Of a stretch of DNA of 64,000 nucleotides, positions 1 to 8,456 are shown piece by piece. Within the stretch, counting starts at the first letter, position 1. Every line of letters begins with the position of its first letter. The translations under genes were made by a program, and so were the position numbers. The DNA is from JBOHWJ01 sp050736615 (GTDB lineage Bacteria; Desulfobacterota; Binatia; Binatales; Binataceae), in contig JBOHWL010000123.1 of the NCBI GenBank assembly GCA_050736615.1, forward strand, positions 1 through 64,000, given 5' to 3'. Under the pieces are notes generated by a model, which saw only the letters and a program-made list of their open reading frames with translations, did no database searches and was not told the DNA's origin.

Positions 1-72
1 GCTTGGGCCCGCCGCCTGACTCGATTCCGAAAGCGTTGGCAACGTCCGCGCCCGCGTCGCCCGCTTATTCAT
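1..72 (-). CDS. Possible N-terminus of an unidentified gene, cut by the window edge
   Basis: An ATG at 72 reading leftwards opens a frame of 24 codons that runs off the window edge without a stop. It lies 18 bp downstream of the stop of the luciferase-like gene on the same strand, so it could be the next gene of that operon. The visible peptide is basic and alanine-rich and shows no recognisable motif. No clear Shine-Dalgarno sequence precedes it, so this is a weak call. Confidence 0.3.
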   Translation of the reverse strand, partial: MNKRATRARTLPTLSESSQAAGPS

Positions 73-90
73 GGCGCGGCGGCCGAAGTC

Positions 91-1092
91 CTACTCGCGT
101 AAGGCGGGCAGGACTTCAGTCGTGAAACGTTTAAGCGAGCGCATTGCCCGCTTCGGATCGAGTCCTGGCTGCTGCATGCCGAGTACCAGCTCCGTCATGG
201 GCGTTTGCTCGATGAGCTGCTTGAGTTGCTCTAGCACGCGCGCGGGCGGACCGATGATCGAGCTTTTTCGTAACGCGTTGGCGTCGGGGCGATAACGACC
301 GACGGTTTCGATGCCGCCTTCGGCCAGCCATTTTGCGTAAAGCTCCATCTGGTACATCAAACCCGGCGCAATCTCCTCCCAAGCCTGGTCCTCGCTGTCG
401 GCGACATAGACCTGACGCGTATTCGCCACGCTGAAGCTGGCGGGGTTCTTGCCCAATTCGCGCAACGCCTCGTGATACTTCCTGATTTCGCCGGCACCCA
501 GATTACAGGCAAAACCGAGGTCAAGTCTGGCGCTGCGCCGTATCGATTCGGGTGCCATCCCGCCCCAGAGCAACTCCGGATATGGCTGGCTCACGGGTTT
601 TGGCAGCACCCGCGCATTTTCGAAATTGAAATAGCGGCCTCTGAAGCTGAAGCGCGCGCCGGTCCATGCGCGCTTGATAATATCGATGGTTTCCAGTGTA
701 CGCCCAACTCTTTCCTTGCGCGGAATTTGGAAAATGTCAAATTCTTCCAGCCGATAACCGACGCCGATTCCCAGCCGCAGCCGGCCATTCGAAATAACGT
801 CAATCAACGCGGCGTCTTCCGCCAGGCGCAGCGGATGATAAAACGGCGCCAGCATCACGAAGCTGCCAAGCTTCACGCGCGTGGTGCGCGCGGCCATCGC
901 CGCCAGCATCGGCATCACGGCCGACAAATAACCGTCGTCAACGAAGTGATGCTCAGTGACCCAGATGCTATCGAAGCCGGCGCGGTCCAGATACTCGATT
1001 TGCTCGAACATCGCGGCATAAAAATCCGCGCTGCTGAGCGTCGCCATTTCGGGTGGATTGCGGAAAGCCAATAAATAGCCAAATTTGATCAT
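91..1092 (-). CDS. LLM-class (bacterial luciferase-like) flavin-dependent oxidoreductase
   Basis: The 333-residue protein is a full-length luciferase-like monooxygenase fold, an FMN- or F420-using TIM barrel in the cytoplasm. Family signs are the N-terminal strand MIKFGYLLAFR, WVTEHHF near residue 45, KLGSFVMLAPFYHPLRLAED near 75-95, the GRLRLGIGVGYR segment near 105, and WGGMAPESIRRSARL near 175. The substrate cannot be read from the sequence; relatives oxidise ketones, aldehydes, sulfonates or F420-linked alcohols. Which cofactor it uses is undecided. The ATG start is preceded by a GGAA-rich stretch. A possible second gene follows 18 bp downstream on the same strand. The family call is firm; the role is unknown. 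Confidence 0.85.
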   Translation of the reverse strand: MIKFGYLLAFRNPPEMATLSSADFYAAMFEQIEYLDRAGFDSIWVTEHHFVDDGYLSAVMPMLAAMAARTTRVKLGSFVMLAPFYHPLRLAEDAALIDVISNGRLRLGIGVGYRLEEFDIFQIPRKERVGRTLETIDIIKRAWTGARFSFRGRYFNFENARVLPKPVSQPYPELLWGGMAPESIRRSARLDLGFACNLGAGEIRKYHEALRELGKNPASFSVANTRQVYVADSEDQAWEEIAPGLMYQMELYAKWLAEGGIETVGRYRPDANALRKSSIIGPPARVLEQLKQLIEQTPMTELVLGMQQPGLDPKRAMRSLKRFTTEVLPALRE

Positions 1093-1303
1093 GGTATGAG
1101 TTCCTTTCCAATGCTCCGCTGGTCAGCGCCGGTGCAAGTCTTCCTCATCCGAACCGTATGCCGTATATCGACCGGCCGCGCCACTATATCGAATGAACAC
1201 CCGCGCTTGACAAAGCGCAAAGCAACAAGCTTGAAGTGAGTGGGGCAAAGCCGCACGACGGCTGCGGGGCGTTGCGGTCAATTATAAACCCACGGCGGTT
1301 GGT

Positions 1304-1990
1304 TTGGGACGCGAATTCAAGGCGGTCTTCTTCGATCTCGACGGCACCCTGGTCGATATTCATGGCCCGCTCTATATCGCGGCGCGCAATGCCTTGGGCC
1401 AGTTGGGGCTGGCGCCGTTGACGCGCGAGCGTTATCACGACGCGCTCGCCCACGACGACGTTTGGCTGGGCGTGCCCGAACATCAGCGCCCCGAATATAT
1501 GCAGCTTGCCTTTGCCTACCTGGTGGCGGAACTCGACCGCACCGAACGTCTCGAAATACTGCCGCACGTGCATGAAACGCTGGCGGAACTGAGACGGCGC
1601 GGCTATGCACTGGCGGTGATTACCAGCCGCCCGGGCGAATCGCGCCGTCTGGTGGAGAAGCTCGCGATGGTCGGCTTGTCTTCCTACTTCGATCAGGTTA
1701 TCACGCAAAGCTCCGCCTCATTGCGCGCGCTGGACAAAAGCGAGAGTCTGCGACACGCGGCGGCGCGCGCCGCGATTCTGCCGCGCGCGTGTATGTACGT
1801 TGGCGACGAGCCCCGCGACGTGATGGCGGCGCTCAACGCCGGTTATGGTGCCGCGGTCGGCGTCGCCACCGGTCCGGCTACCTACGAGTACTTGCGCAAC
1901 CATCCGCAGTTCCGGCCCGACCACGTGATGCATTCAATTAGTGAGCTGGTCGGTTTGCTCGACTGGCTAAAACGCCATGACGCGGAGTAA
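1304..1990 (+). CDS. HAD-superfamily hydrolase, phosphoglycolate phosphatase-like
   Basis: This 228-residue protein has all HAD phosphatase motifs. Motif I is FFDLDGTLVD (residues about 9-18, nucleophile and acid aspartates). Motif II is the VITSRPGES region near 105, with a conserved lysine downstream. Motif III/IV is YVGDEPRDVMAA near 165. A helical cap lies between motifs I and II, as in the phosphoglycolate phosphatase/beta-phosphoglucomutase group. Expected activity is Mg-dependent phosphoester hydrolysis of a small metabolite; the substrate is not deducible. The start is TTG at 1304, chosen because the domain begins immediately after it and no in-frame ATG lies nearby. The CoA-transferase gene follows 32 bp downstream, so co-transcription is likely. 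Confidence 0.85.
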   Translation: MGREFKAVFFDLDGTLVDIHGPLYIAARNALGQLGLAPLTRERYHDALAHDDVWLGVPEHQRPEYMQLAFAYLVAELDRTERLEILPHVHETLAELRRRGYALAVITSRPGESRRLVEKLAMVGLSSYFDQVITQSSASLRALDKSESLRHAAARAAILPRACMYVGDEPRDVMAALNAGYGAAVGVATGPATYEYLRNHPQFRPDHVMHSISELVGLLDWLKRHDAE

Positions 1991-2022
1991 CCGCTTTAGG
2001 AAGATCGAAATCGGAGGGAAGC

Positions 2023-4551
2023 ATGGCGCAGCCGCTTCCACAAGCGCTCGATGATCTTTGCGTGATTGAACTGCCGTGCTACGACTCGATGCCGTTTTTC
2101 GCGGCCTCGATGGCGGCGCGGGCGCTCGGCGCGATGGGGGCCGAGGTAATCAAGCTCGAGCCTCCCGGCCGCGGCGCCGCCGAACGCCGCTGGGGGCCGT
2201 ATCCGGGCGAGCGTCGCCATCAAGAAACGACCGGCTTGCATCTCTATTTGAATGCGAACAAGCAAAGCGTCACGCTTGACCTCGCGGTGGCAAGCGACCG
2301 CGAGTTGTTGATGCGGTTGCTCGCAGGCGCCGACCTGCTTTTCAATCCCAATTTGCCGATTATCAACGAACGCCTGGGCCTGAGCTGGCGGGAACTGATG
2401 GCGCGGTTCCCACGGCTTATCGCGGTTTCCACCACTTTTTTTGGCGCCGATTCCAATTATCGCGGCGGCGATCTGATCGCCTCCCATATGAGTGTGGTGG
2501 GCTACGGCACACCGATGCAGCAGGTGACCGACCCGGCGACTCAGCCTCCGCTGCGGCTCGGCGGCCGCCAATCGGACTATGTTACCGGCTACACCGCCGC
2601 CGCGGCCGCACTTTGCGCGCTGCGCGCGCGCGAGCGCAACCATGGGCAGGGAATGCACGTTGATGTCAGCCAATGGCTGGCGATGGCGCAGATGTGTCGT
2701 CCCGAACTCAGCGTTTATACACATGAGGCGCCGGACGCGCCCTATCGCAAGCGCCTGCTGATTCGCGGCAAAAGCAGCATTCAGTACATGTTTCCGTGCA
2801 AGGACGGCTGGGTCAGTTGCGGCCTGGCCAGCAATAATCATTGGCGCGCGCTCAAGACCATGATGGGCAATCCGGAATGGGCCGAAAGCGAGATGTTCGG
2901 CAGTTTCGACAGCCGTCTGGCCCATAGCGACGCGCTCGAAGCGGTAATAATCGAATGGCTGTCCAGCCGCACGCGCGCGCAATTGTTTGAACTCGCGCAG
3001 GCCTCTCATGTACCCGCCTTTCCCGTGAATTCGCCGGCTGAAGTTGCCCACAATCCGCAGTATGCGGCGCGCAATTACTTCATCGATTGTGACCATCCAG
3101 TCGCGGGCAAGGTGCGGATGCCCGGCGCGCCGATGATCTTCAGCCGTACGCCGTGGCGGATGCGCACACGTGCGCCCTTGCTGGGCGAAGACAACCTGCG
3201 GATTCTCGGGGATCGGTTGGGTCTTGATCGCAAAAAAATCGAGGAGATTGGCGCTCGTAGCGCGACCCTGCTCGACGGTTTCGTTCTGAGCAACGCGGCG
3301 ACGGTGCGTGGCGACATTTTGGAACAACCCGCGACGCCATCCGCGTCCCGGTTGCCCTTCGAGGGTATTCGCGTGGCGGACTTCGGTTGGATTTACGCGC
3401 TGCCCTACGCGACCGCGTGGCTCGCCGCACTCGGCGCAGACGTGGTCAGGATTGAAACGGCGCGCCGTCCCGACCTCGTGCGTTATCTGAGCGGGACCGA
3501 CGGCAAAACCGCAGTCAATCGCAGTGGCATTTTCAACGGTATCAATTTTTCCAAACGCAGCGTCACGCTTGACTTGACGCATCCCGAAGGCCAACGCGTC
3601 GCGCGCCGCCTGGTCGGTGTCAGCGATCTCGTCACGGAAAATTTCACCTGCGCCACGATGCGCAGGTTCAAGCTTGATTACGATAACCTGCGCACCCTCA
3701 AACCCGATCTGATCATGCTGTCCGGAACCTCCCTGGGGCAGACTGGACCGTTGGCAAACACGGTTGGATGGGGGCCGACCAACCAGGCGTTCGCCGGCAC
3801 TTCTCATCTCACGGGTTATGGGGATGGAACGCCTTCCGCGGGCGGCGGGACCTGGCCGGATTTCGCCGTCGGCATCGGGATGCTTTTTGCGCTACTGGCC
3901 GCCCTGCACCATCGCGAGCGCACCGGCGAGGGTCAGTATATCGACGTTTCGATGTGCGAGGTGGTTACCTCGATGATGCCCGAAGCGATGTTGGAGTACT
4001 TCATGAACGGCCGCGAGCTTGGCGCAATTGGCAACCGTGATCCCGAGATGGCGCCGCATGGCGTGTTCCGGGTGCGCGGCGATGATCGCTGGATCGCGCT
4101 CGCCATTGCCAGCGACGCTGAATTTGCCGCGTTATGCGAGGTGCTGGACATACCGCGCCTGCCGCATGATCCGCGATATCTGACGGTCGAGTCGCGTTTG
4201 CGCAATGTCGCGAGCCTTGATCGCGAGATTGAAAACACGACCGTGCGGTTTGATCGCGACGAATTAGCCGGCCGGCTTCGCACGCGCGGTCTTGCCGCCG
4301 GGCCCGTCTACAGTGCCATTGACTTGATGCATGATCCAGCGTTTGGCGCCGCTGGCATGATGGTCAAGCTCAAGCATAAAGAATGCGGCGAGCGGCTCAC
4401 GCCGGGGCTGCCGGTGCGCTTTTCCGCGCTCACGCCGGATTATCGCCCGGCGCCACTTTTGGGCGAACATACGGAGGAGGTGCTGAGTAAGCTGCTCGGC
4501 TATTCAACCGAGGAAATCGCGGAATTGCGCGCCGCCAAAATTCTGGTTTGA
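2023..4551 (+). CDS. Double-domain family III CoA-transferase (CaiB/BaiF-like)
   Basis: The protein has 842 residues, twice the usual ~400 of family III CoA-transferases, because two complete CaiB/BaiF domains are fused. Domain 1 spans about 10-400 and domain 2 about 447-835. Both have the nucleotide-like start (DLCVIELP; GIRVADFGW), an A-LGADV/AEVI-KLE/RIE strand, and N-KQSVTLDL or N-SKRSVTLDL. Each keeps a candidate catalytic aspartate: D185 in QSDYVTG and D613 in GTWPDFAVG. Single-domain members work as interlocked dimers, so the fusion probably forms an intramolecular dimer with two active sites. Such enzymes move CoA between carboxylic acids. A Shine-Dalgarno-like GGAGGGAAGC precedes the ATG. 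The acid substrates are unknown. Confidence 0.88.
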   Translation: MAQPLPQALDDLCVIELPCYDSMPFFAASMAARALGAMGAEVIKLEPPGRGAAERRWGPYPGERRHQETTGLHLYLNANKQSVTLDLAVASDRELLMRLLAGADLLFNPNLPIINERLGLSWRELMARFPRLIAVSTTFFGADSNYRGGDLIASHMSVVGYGTPMQQVTDPATQPPLRLGGRQSDYVTGYTAAAAALCALRARERNHGQGMHVDVSQWLAMAQMCRPELSVYTHEAPDAPYRKRLLIRGKSSIQYMFPCKDGWVSCGLASNNHWRALKTMMGNPEWAESEMFGSFDSRLAHSDALEAVIIEWLSSRTRAQLFELAQASHVPAFPVNSPAEVAHNPQYAARNYFIDCDHPVAGKVRMPGAPMIFSRTPWRMRTRAPLLGEDNLRILGDRLGLDRKKIEEIGARSATLLDGFVLSNAATVRGDILEQPATPSASRLPFEGIRVADFGWIYALPYATAWLAALGADVVRIETARRPDLVRYLSGTDGKTAVNRSGIFNGINFSKRSVTLDLTHPEGQRVARRLVGVSDLVTENFTCATMRRFKLDYDNLRTLKPDLIMLSGTSLGQTGPLANTVGWGPTNQAFAGTSHLTGYGDGTPSAGGGTWPDFAVGIGMLFALLAALHHRERTGEGQYIDVSMCEVVTSMMPEAMLEYFMNGRELGAIGNRDPEMAPHGVFRVRGDDRWIALAIASDAEFAALCEVLDIPRLPHDPRYLTVESRLRNVASLDREIENTTVRFDRDELAGRLRTRGLAAGPVYSAIDLMHDPAFGAAGMMVKLKHKECGERLTPGLPVRFSALTPDYRPAPLLGEHTEEVLSKLLGYSTEEIAELRAAKILV

Positions 4552-4695
4552 CGCAAGCACCAACGTTGGGAGCGTACGTGGCATCATCGCGCGCATGGTT
4601 GCGATCGCGAAAAGGCCGAAGTTGTTTCCCAGGACAACACCGTAAGTACCTTTATTCCGGCCTGCGGATTTCGAACGCGCGCCCGGGGGCGCGAA

Positions 4696-5466
4696 TTATC
4701 CGCTCAGATAATCCAGGCGTGGTGGCGCCGAGGCGAATTCAAGCCGCAGTATTTCGTAGCTGTTCAAATCGTCGACGGTGCGGAAGCAACCGCGATGCTG
4801 GTAGCCAAACAGCGGCATCCCCGCCGCCACCATCGGCGCGAACAAATCACTCATCAGGCTTAATGGCAATTTCTTTGGCGCCAACTCCAGCACCGCCGGT
4901 TCACACACCATCACGCCGCAATACATCAGCGGCTTGAGTTCACCGGATGCCAACGAGACCGGATAGTCGTCGAACTCGCCGCGCCCGCGGCTCCTGAGCA
5001 AGCGCATCCGGCGGATGCGGCTGTCGGCGTCGATCTCGATGCGGCTGTAGGAATCCGCGTCGGTATCAAACAGGGCCAGTGTCGCCAGGGACGCACGGGC
5101 GCGATGGAACGCGATCATCGCGGGCAGGTCAAGGCCGATGATGGTGTCGCAATTGAGCAACACGAACGGCTCCTTGCCGAAATAGTCGCGCAGAACGAGC
5201 AAAGGACCGCCGGTTCCCAGCAAAACCGTTTCAGGCGAGTAGGTGATACTAAGGCCCATCGCGTCACCGCGCCCGAGCGCTTGTTCGATCAGGGCCGCCA
5301 AATGATGAACATTGATCGCGACGTCGGTAATCCCGGCTCGCTTGAGCATCAGCAGCGGATAATGAATCAAGGGGCGGCCGCCGATCTCGAGCAGCGGCTT
5401 GGGAATTGTTTCCGTTAGTGGACGCAACCGCTCGCCGTATCCCGCCGACAATACCAGCGCCTTCAT
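4696..5466 (-). CDS. murU: Sugar-1-phosphate nucleotidyltransferase, MurU-like
   Basis: About 256 residues with the single-domain nucleotidyltransferase fold. MKALVLSAGYGERLRPLT and the following IPKPLLEIGG form the nucleotide-binding G-x-G-x-R...PKP signature at the N-terminus; LLNCDTIIGLD near 110 holds the metal-binding aspartate. The ATG at 5466 is preferred over one six codons upstream because the conserved fold starts exactly there. Length and sequence resemble MurU, which makes UDP-MurNAc from MurNAc-1-phosphate and UTP in peptidoglycan recycling. An AmgK-like anomeric kinase, the enzyme that supplies MurNAc-1-phosphate, is encoded 1.7 kb away on the same strand (7128-8201), which supports this assignment. 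A glucose-1-phosphate or mannose-1-phosphate nucleotidyltransferase remains possible. Confidence 0.7.
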   Translation of the reverse strand: MKALVLSAGYGERLRPLTETIPKPLLEIGGRPLIHYPLLMLKRAGITDVAINVHHLAALIEQALGRGDAMGLSITYSPETVLLGTGGPLLVLRDYFGKEPFVLLNCDTIIGLDLPAMIAFHRARASLATLALFDTDADSYSRIEIDADSRIRRMRLLRSRGRGEFDDYPVSLASGELKPLMYCGVMVCEPAVLELAPKKLPLSLMSDLFAPMVAAGMPLFGYQHRGCFRTVDDLNSYEILRLEFASAPPRLDYLSG

Positions 5467-5658
5467 GTCAACCAGCCATCGCAACGGCAGCTATCGACGT
5501 CATATTGCGGCTACGATTATACGAGCGGCCTCGTCCGGTAGCCATCACGCTTGCCGCGTGGAACCGCTGGCGCTTGGGGACCGGGACTTACCGGGGCTAT
5601 CATTTGCGTAGCGGGGCCGTTTAAGGCGGGCGCGTCAGTTGTGATGCGAGGAGGCGCG

Positions 5659-7101
5659 ATGGGCCAGACTCATGCAGTGGTGATCGGCGGCAGTTTCTCG
5701 GGGCTGGCGGCGGGCCGCGTGCTGAGCGAGTTTTTCGATAAGGTCACGGTGCTCGACCGCGACGTGTTTCCCAGCGGCGCGCAGGACCGCGCCGGCGTGC
5801 CACAGGCGCGTCACGTGCATGGGCTGTTGACGCGCGGACTGCAAGAATACGAACGCCTGTTTCCCGGCCTTGAACGCAGTGCGCTCGATAAGGGCGCGAC
5901 CTTCCACGATCATACCTGGGACTTCGTGGTGCTGCGGCCGCAGGGATGGCAGGCGCGCTATCGCTCGGACTTGCGCTTTTTGAGTGCGAGCCGCGAGCTT
6001 ATAGAATCGTGCGTGCGGGATCTGTTCCGGCTTAACCCGAAAGTCGAATTGCGCGAGCGAATCACCGCGACCGGCCTCAAAATTTCACGGGACGGACCGC
6101 GTTGTACCGGCGTGGTCGTGCCGTCAGGCGGCGGCAGAGAGGTTATCGAGGCTGATCTGGTCGTCGATGCCAGCGGCGCGGTGTCGCGCGCGCCCGCCTG
6201 GTTGCAAGCGGCCGGACTCACGCCGCCCGAGGAAACCGTGGTCGATCCCTTGGCCGGCTATTCCTCGCGATGGTTTCAGGGACCGCCGCGGGACCAATGG
6301 CCGTCGCAATGGTGGTGGTGGGCGGGAGCCTATATTCGGCGGCGTCCCGATGACGTGATCGAGGCAAATTTTCAACTCAAGGAACATGACCGCTGGCATC
6401 TGACGCTCTCGGGCTTCAATCGCCGCTATCCGCCCACCCATGAGCACGAGTTCATGGCGATGCTGCCGCGACTGCGTTCGCCGATAATCGCCGAGATGGT
6501 GCGGCTGATGGAACCGATTTCGCCGGTCTACGCCAACCGCGCGATTCGCAACCGCTGGCGCCGTTACGAGCGCTGGCGCGAACGACTCGACGGCTTTATC
6601 GCGATTGGCGACGCGTATTGCGCCTACAATCCGGTCTATGCGCAGGGCATGACCGCGGCGGTGATTTCAGCTTTGGCCTTGCGTGAATGCGTAATCAGAT
6701 ATATGCCCGCTGACCCACGGCTGCCACGGGATTTCTTTGCCGCACAGGCCCGGGTGCAGCGCGACCCGTGGCTGTTTTCGGCCGGCGTGGACCTGCGCTT
6801 TCCCTTCACCGTCGGGCAACATCCGCTGTCGCTGCGGCTGTTCAACCTTTACCTCGATGGTGTGGGCGGCGCGATCGGCGACCCGACGGTACGCCAACGT
6901 CTGGGCGAAGTGGCCCAATTGGTACGTCCGCTAGCGGCTCTGTTCGAACCGCCGATCGTCGGCAAAGCGGGTCTGGCCCTATTCAAACGCACCATCAACG
7001 CGGCGGCAGCCGCGATACGCCCGCCGCACCCCCTTACGATTTCGCCGATGCCTCCGCTGGCAATGAGCGAGACGCCTGACGCGGCCTCGGCCGCCGCCTG
7101 A
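5659..7101 (+). CDS. FAD-dependent oxidoreductase/monooxygenase
   Basis: From the ATG at 5659 the product is 480 residues; GAGGAGG sits 5 bp upstream, so longer frames from 5551 are rejected. The N-terminus HAVVIGGSFSGLAAGRVL is a Rossmann dinucleotide-binding loop followed by the ribose-binding acidic end VTVLDRD. The segment PQARHVHGLLTRG near 45-60 and IGDAYCAYNPVYAQGM near 325 (the GD motif that contacts FAD) are typical of a subgroup related to aromatic-ring hydroxylases and squalene-epoxidase-like proteins. It probably oxygenates or oxidises a hydrophobic substrate, which is unknown. It lies on the opposite strand between the MurU- and AmgK-like genes and ends 26 bp from the convergent AmgK-like gene. 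Confidence 0.82.
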   Translation: MGQTHAVVIGGSFSGLAAGRVLSEFFDKVTVLDRDVFPSGAQDRAGVPQARHVHGLLTRGLQEYERLFPGLERSALDKGATFHDHTWDFVVLRPQGWQARYRSDLRFLSASRELIESCVRDLFRLNPKVELRERITATGLKISRDGPRCTGVVVPSGGGREVIEADLVVDASGAVSRAPAWLQAAGLTPPEETVVDPLAGYSSRWFQGPPRDQWPSQWWWWAGAYIRRRPDDVIEANFQLKEHDRWHLTLSGFNRRYPPTHEHEFMAMLPRLRSPIIAEMVRLMEPISPVYANRAIRNRWRRYERWRERLDGFIAIGDAYCAYNPVYAQGMTAAVISALALRECVIRYMPADPRLPRDFFAAQARVQRDPWLFSAGVDLRFPFTVGQHPLSLRLFNLYLDGVGGAIGDPTVRQRLGEVAQLVRPLAALFEPPIVGKAGLALFKRTINAAAAAIRPPHPLTISPMPPLAMSETPDAASAAA

Positions 7102-7127
7102 GGCATTACGCGGCAATAGCCGACGCG

Positions 7128-8201
7128 CTAATCACCGACTGCCGCGCGCAGGATTGGAAAACCGCCAAGGTGCGTCAATGCGCGGCGCGCCTGCGCGATC
7201 GCGTAAGGAACATAGACTGAATAACCCGGCTTGCCCTCACGCTCCAGATAAATGAAACGGCCGATCACCTTGAGCGCATGTTGCAGCACGCATAACCAGT
7301 AACTTTCGAAGAAATCGTTTGCTGCGAGACCGGCCTCGCCGCGCCGCATCATCGCCGCGTAATAATACTCGACCACGCGCTGTTCGATACGTGGCGTGAT
7401 AATCCGCGAGGTATCGCGGGTGGTGAGCAACACGGCGAGGTCCTGCGCCGCCGGCGCCATCAACGCGTCCTGAAAATCAATGATGCGCAGACGCGGCGCG
7501 GCCTGATTATCCGCGTCCGTCCGATACTGCAGGAACAGATTGTGGCCATGAAAATCGCGATGCGAAAAGACTCGCGGATAAGCTCCTAATCGCGCCGCTA
7601 ATCCATCGAGTTCTGGCACCAGCGCTGCGCGGCGCGCGTGAGTGCCGATGGTGCCAATGCCATATTCGACGAATTGCTCCAGTTCCCATCGAAACAGCCG
7701 CGCGTCGTAAGCGAGTTGCGAGGCCATGCAATCCGAATCGAGTCGGCGCGTGCCGTCCAGGTGCAGCTTCAGGAGCTGGTCGGCGGCGAGCCGATAAAGG
7801 TCGGCGGCGTCGCCATGGGCGGCAGCTTCGAACAGCGGCAAACTGCCGACATCCTCCACCAACAACATGCGTTCGTTCGGATCCGCGTGGTACAGCTCGG
7901 GCACCGGCGCGCCGATCGCGCTCAGGAAGCGATGCAAATTCAGCCACGGCGTTTCAACTAAAGGTTCGGGTATCAGATTCAAGGCGCGGGCATAGAGCGG
8001 CAGATCGTCGGGGCCGAGATCGATTGCGATCGCGGACGAAGGGGTGTCGGAATTAACGCGGTCAAGTGTTACGCGCCAGAAACGCCGCGTCGACGCATCG
8101 CCCTTGAGCGGGTCGATGTGAGCGACGCGCGCGCCCAGCCATCGCGTCCTAACCGTGTCGGCAACCCACTCCCGAATCGGCGCTTCCACTTCGGTTGGCA
8201 T
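7128..8201 (-). CDS. amgK: AmgK-like sugar kinase (aminoglycoside phosphotransferase fold)
   Basis: About 357 residues with the APH/choline-kinase fold. Visible marks are GDASTRRFWRV near the N-terminus (phosphate-binding turn), LLVEDVG in the hinge, HRDFHGHN near residue 212 (catalytic loop aspartate) and IIDFQDAL near 240 (metal-binding DF). This layout matches AmgK, which phosphorylates the anomeric carbon of MurNAc and GlcNAc in peptidoglycan recycling; the MurU-like partner is encoded at 4696-5466. The start at 8201 is preferred because it opens the domain; an ATG at 8228 is also in frame. A repeat element lies just upstream of the gene. Other small-molecule kinases of this fold cannot be excluded. 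Confidence 0.7.
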   Translation of the reverse strand: MPTEVEAPIREWVADTVRTRWLGARVAHIDPLKGDASTRRFWRVTLDRVNSDTPSSAIAIDLGPDDLPLYARALNLIPEPLVETPWLNLHRFLSAIGAPVPELYHADPNERMLLVEDVGSLPLFEAAAHGDAADLYRLAADQLLKLHLDGTRRLDSDCMASQLAYDARLFRWELEQFVEYGIGTIGTHARRAALVPELDGLAARLGAYPRVFSHRDFHGHNLFLQYRTDADNQAAPRLRIIDFQDALMAPAAQDLAVLLTTRDTSRIITPRIEQRVVEYYYAAMMRRGEAGLAANDFFESYWLCVLQHALKVIGRFIYLEREGKPGYSVYVPYAIAQARRALTHLGGFPILRAAVGD

Positions 8202-8280
8202 CCGCCCGATTCTAGCCGATGCTTGCATTCCGCGCCGCCTGCCGTCGCGGTTAGAAGCGGTTTGCACCCGGAATAAACGG

Positions 8281-8431
8281 AGCGAGCACACCAAGCGGAG
8301 CCGCGTGAACGAGTCCGCGAGTCGCGTTCAAGACAACGAGTCTGCAAGGTGCGTTTCAGGAAGTGAAGAATCCCGGTGAAAAACCAGGAAAGGCAAAAAG
8401 ATCCGGGATTCCTCGCTGAGCTCGGAATGAC
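8281..8431. repeat. Dispersed palindromic repeat, copy 1 (partial)
   Basis: This stretch carries the shared core of a repeat seen six more times in the window. It has a GCGGAGC...GAACGAGTCCGCGAG half, then GAATCCCGG and CCGGGATTCCTCG facing each other as an inverted repeat, ending in CTCGGAATGAC. The outer terminal repeats are not visible. It fills the space between the AmgK-like gene and the end of the ABC-F gene. Confidence 0.8.
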
Positions 8432-8456
8432 GGAATATAGCTCCTACAGAGGTTTC

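Noticed and set aside
1996..3807. 603-codon frame on the minus strand opposite the CoA-transferase
   Set aside because: It is antisense to a gene with clear family motifs, has no motif of its own and arises from GC-rich codon bias.
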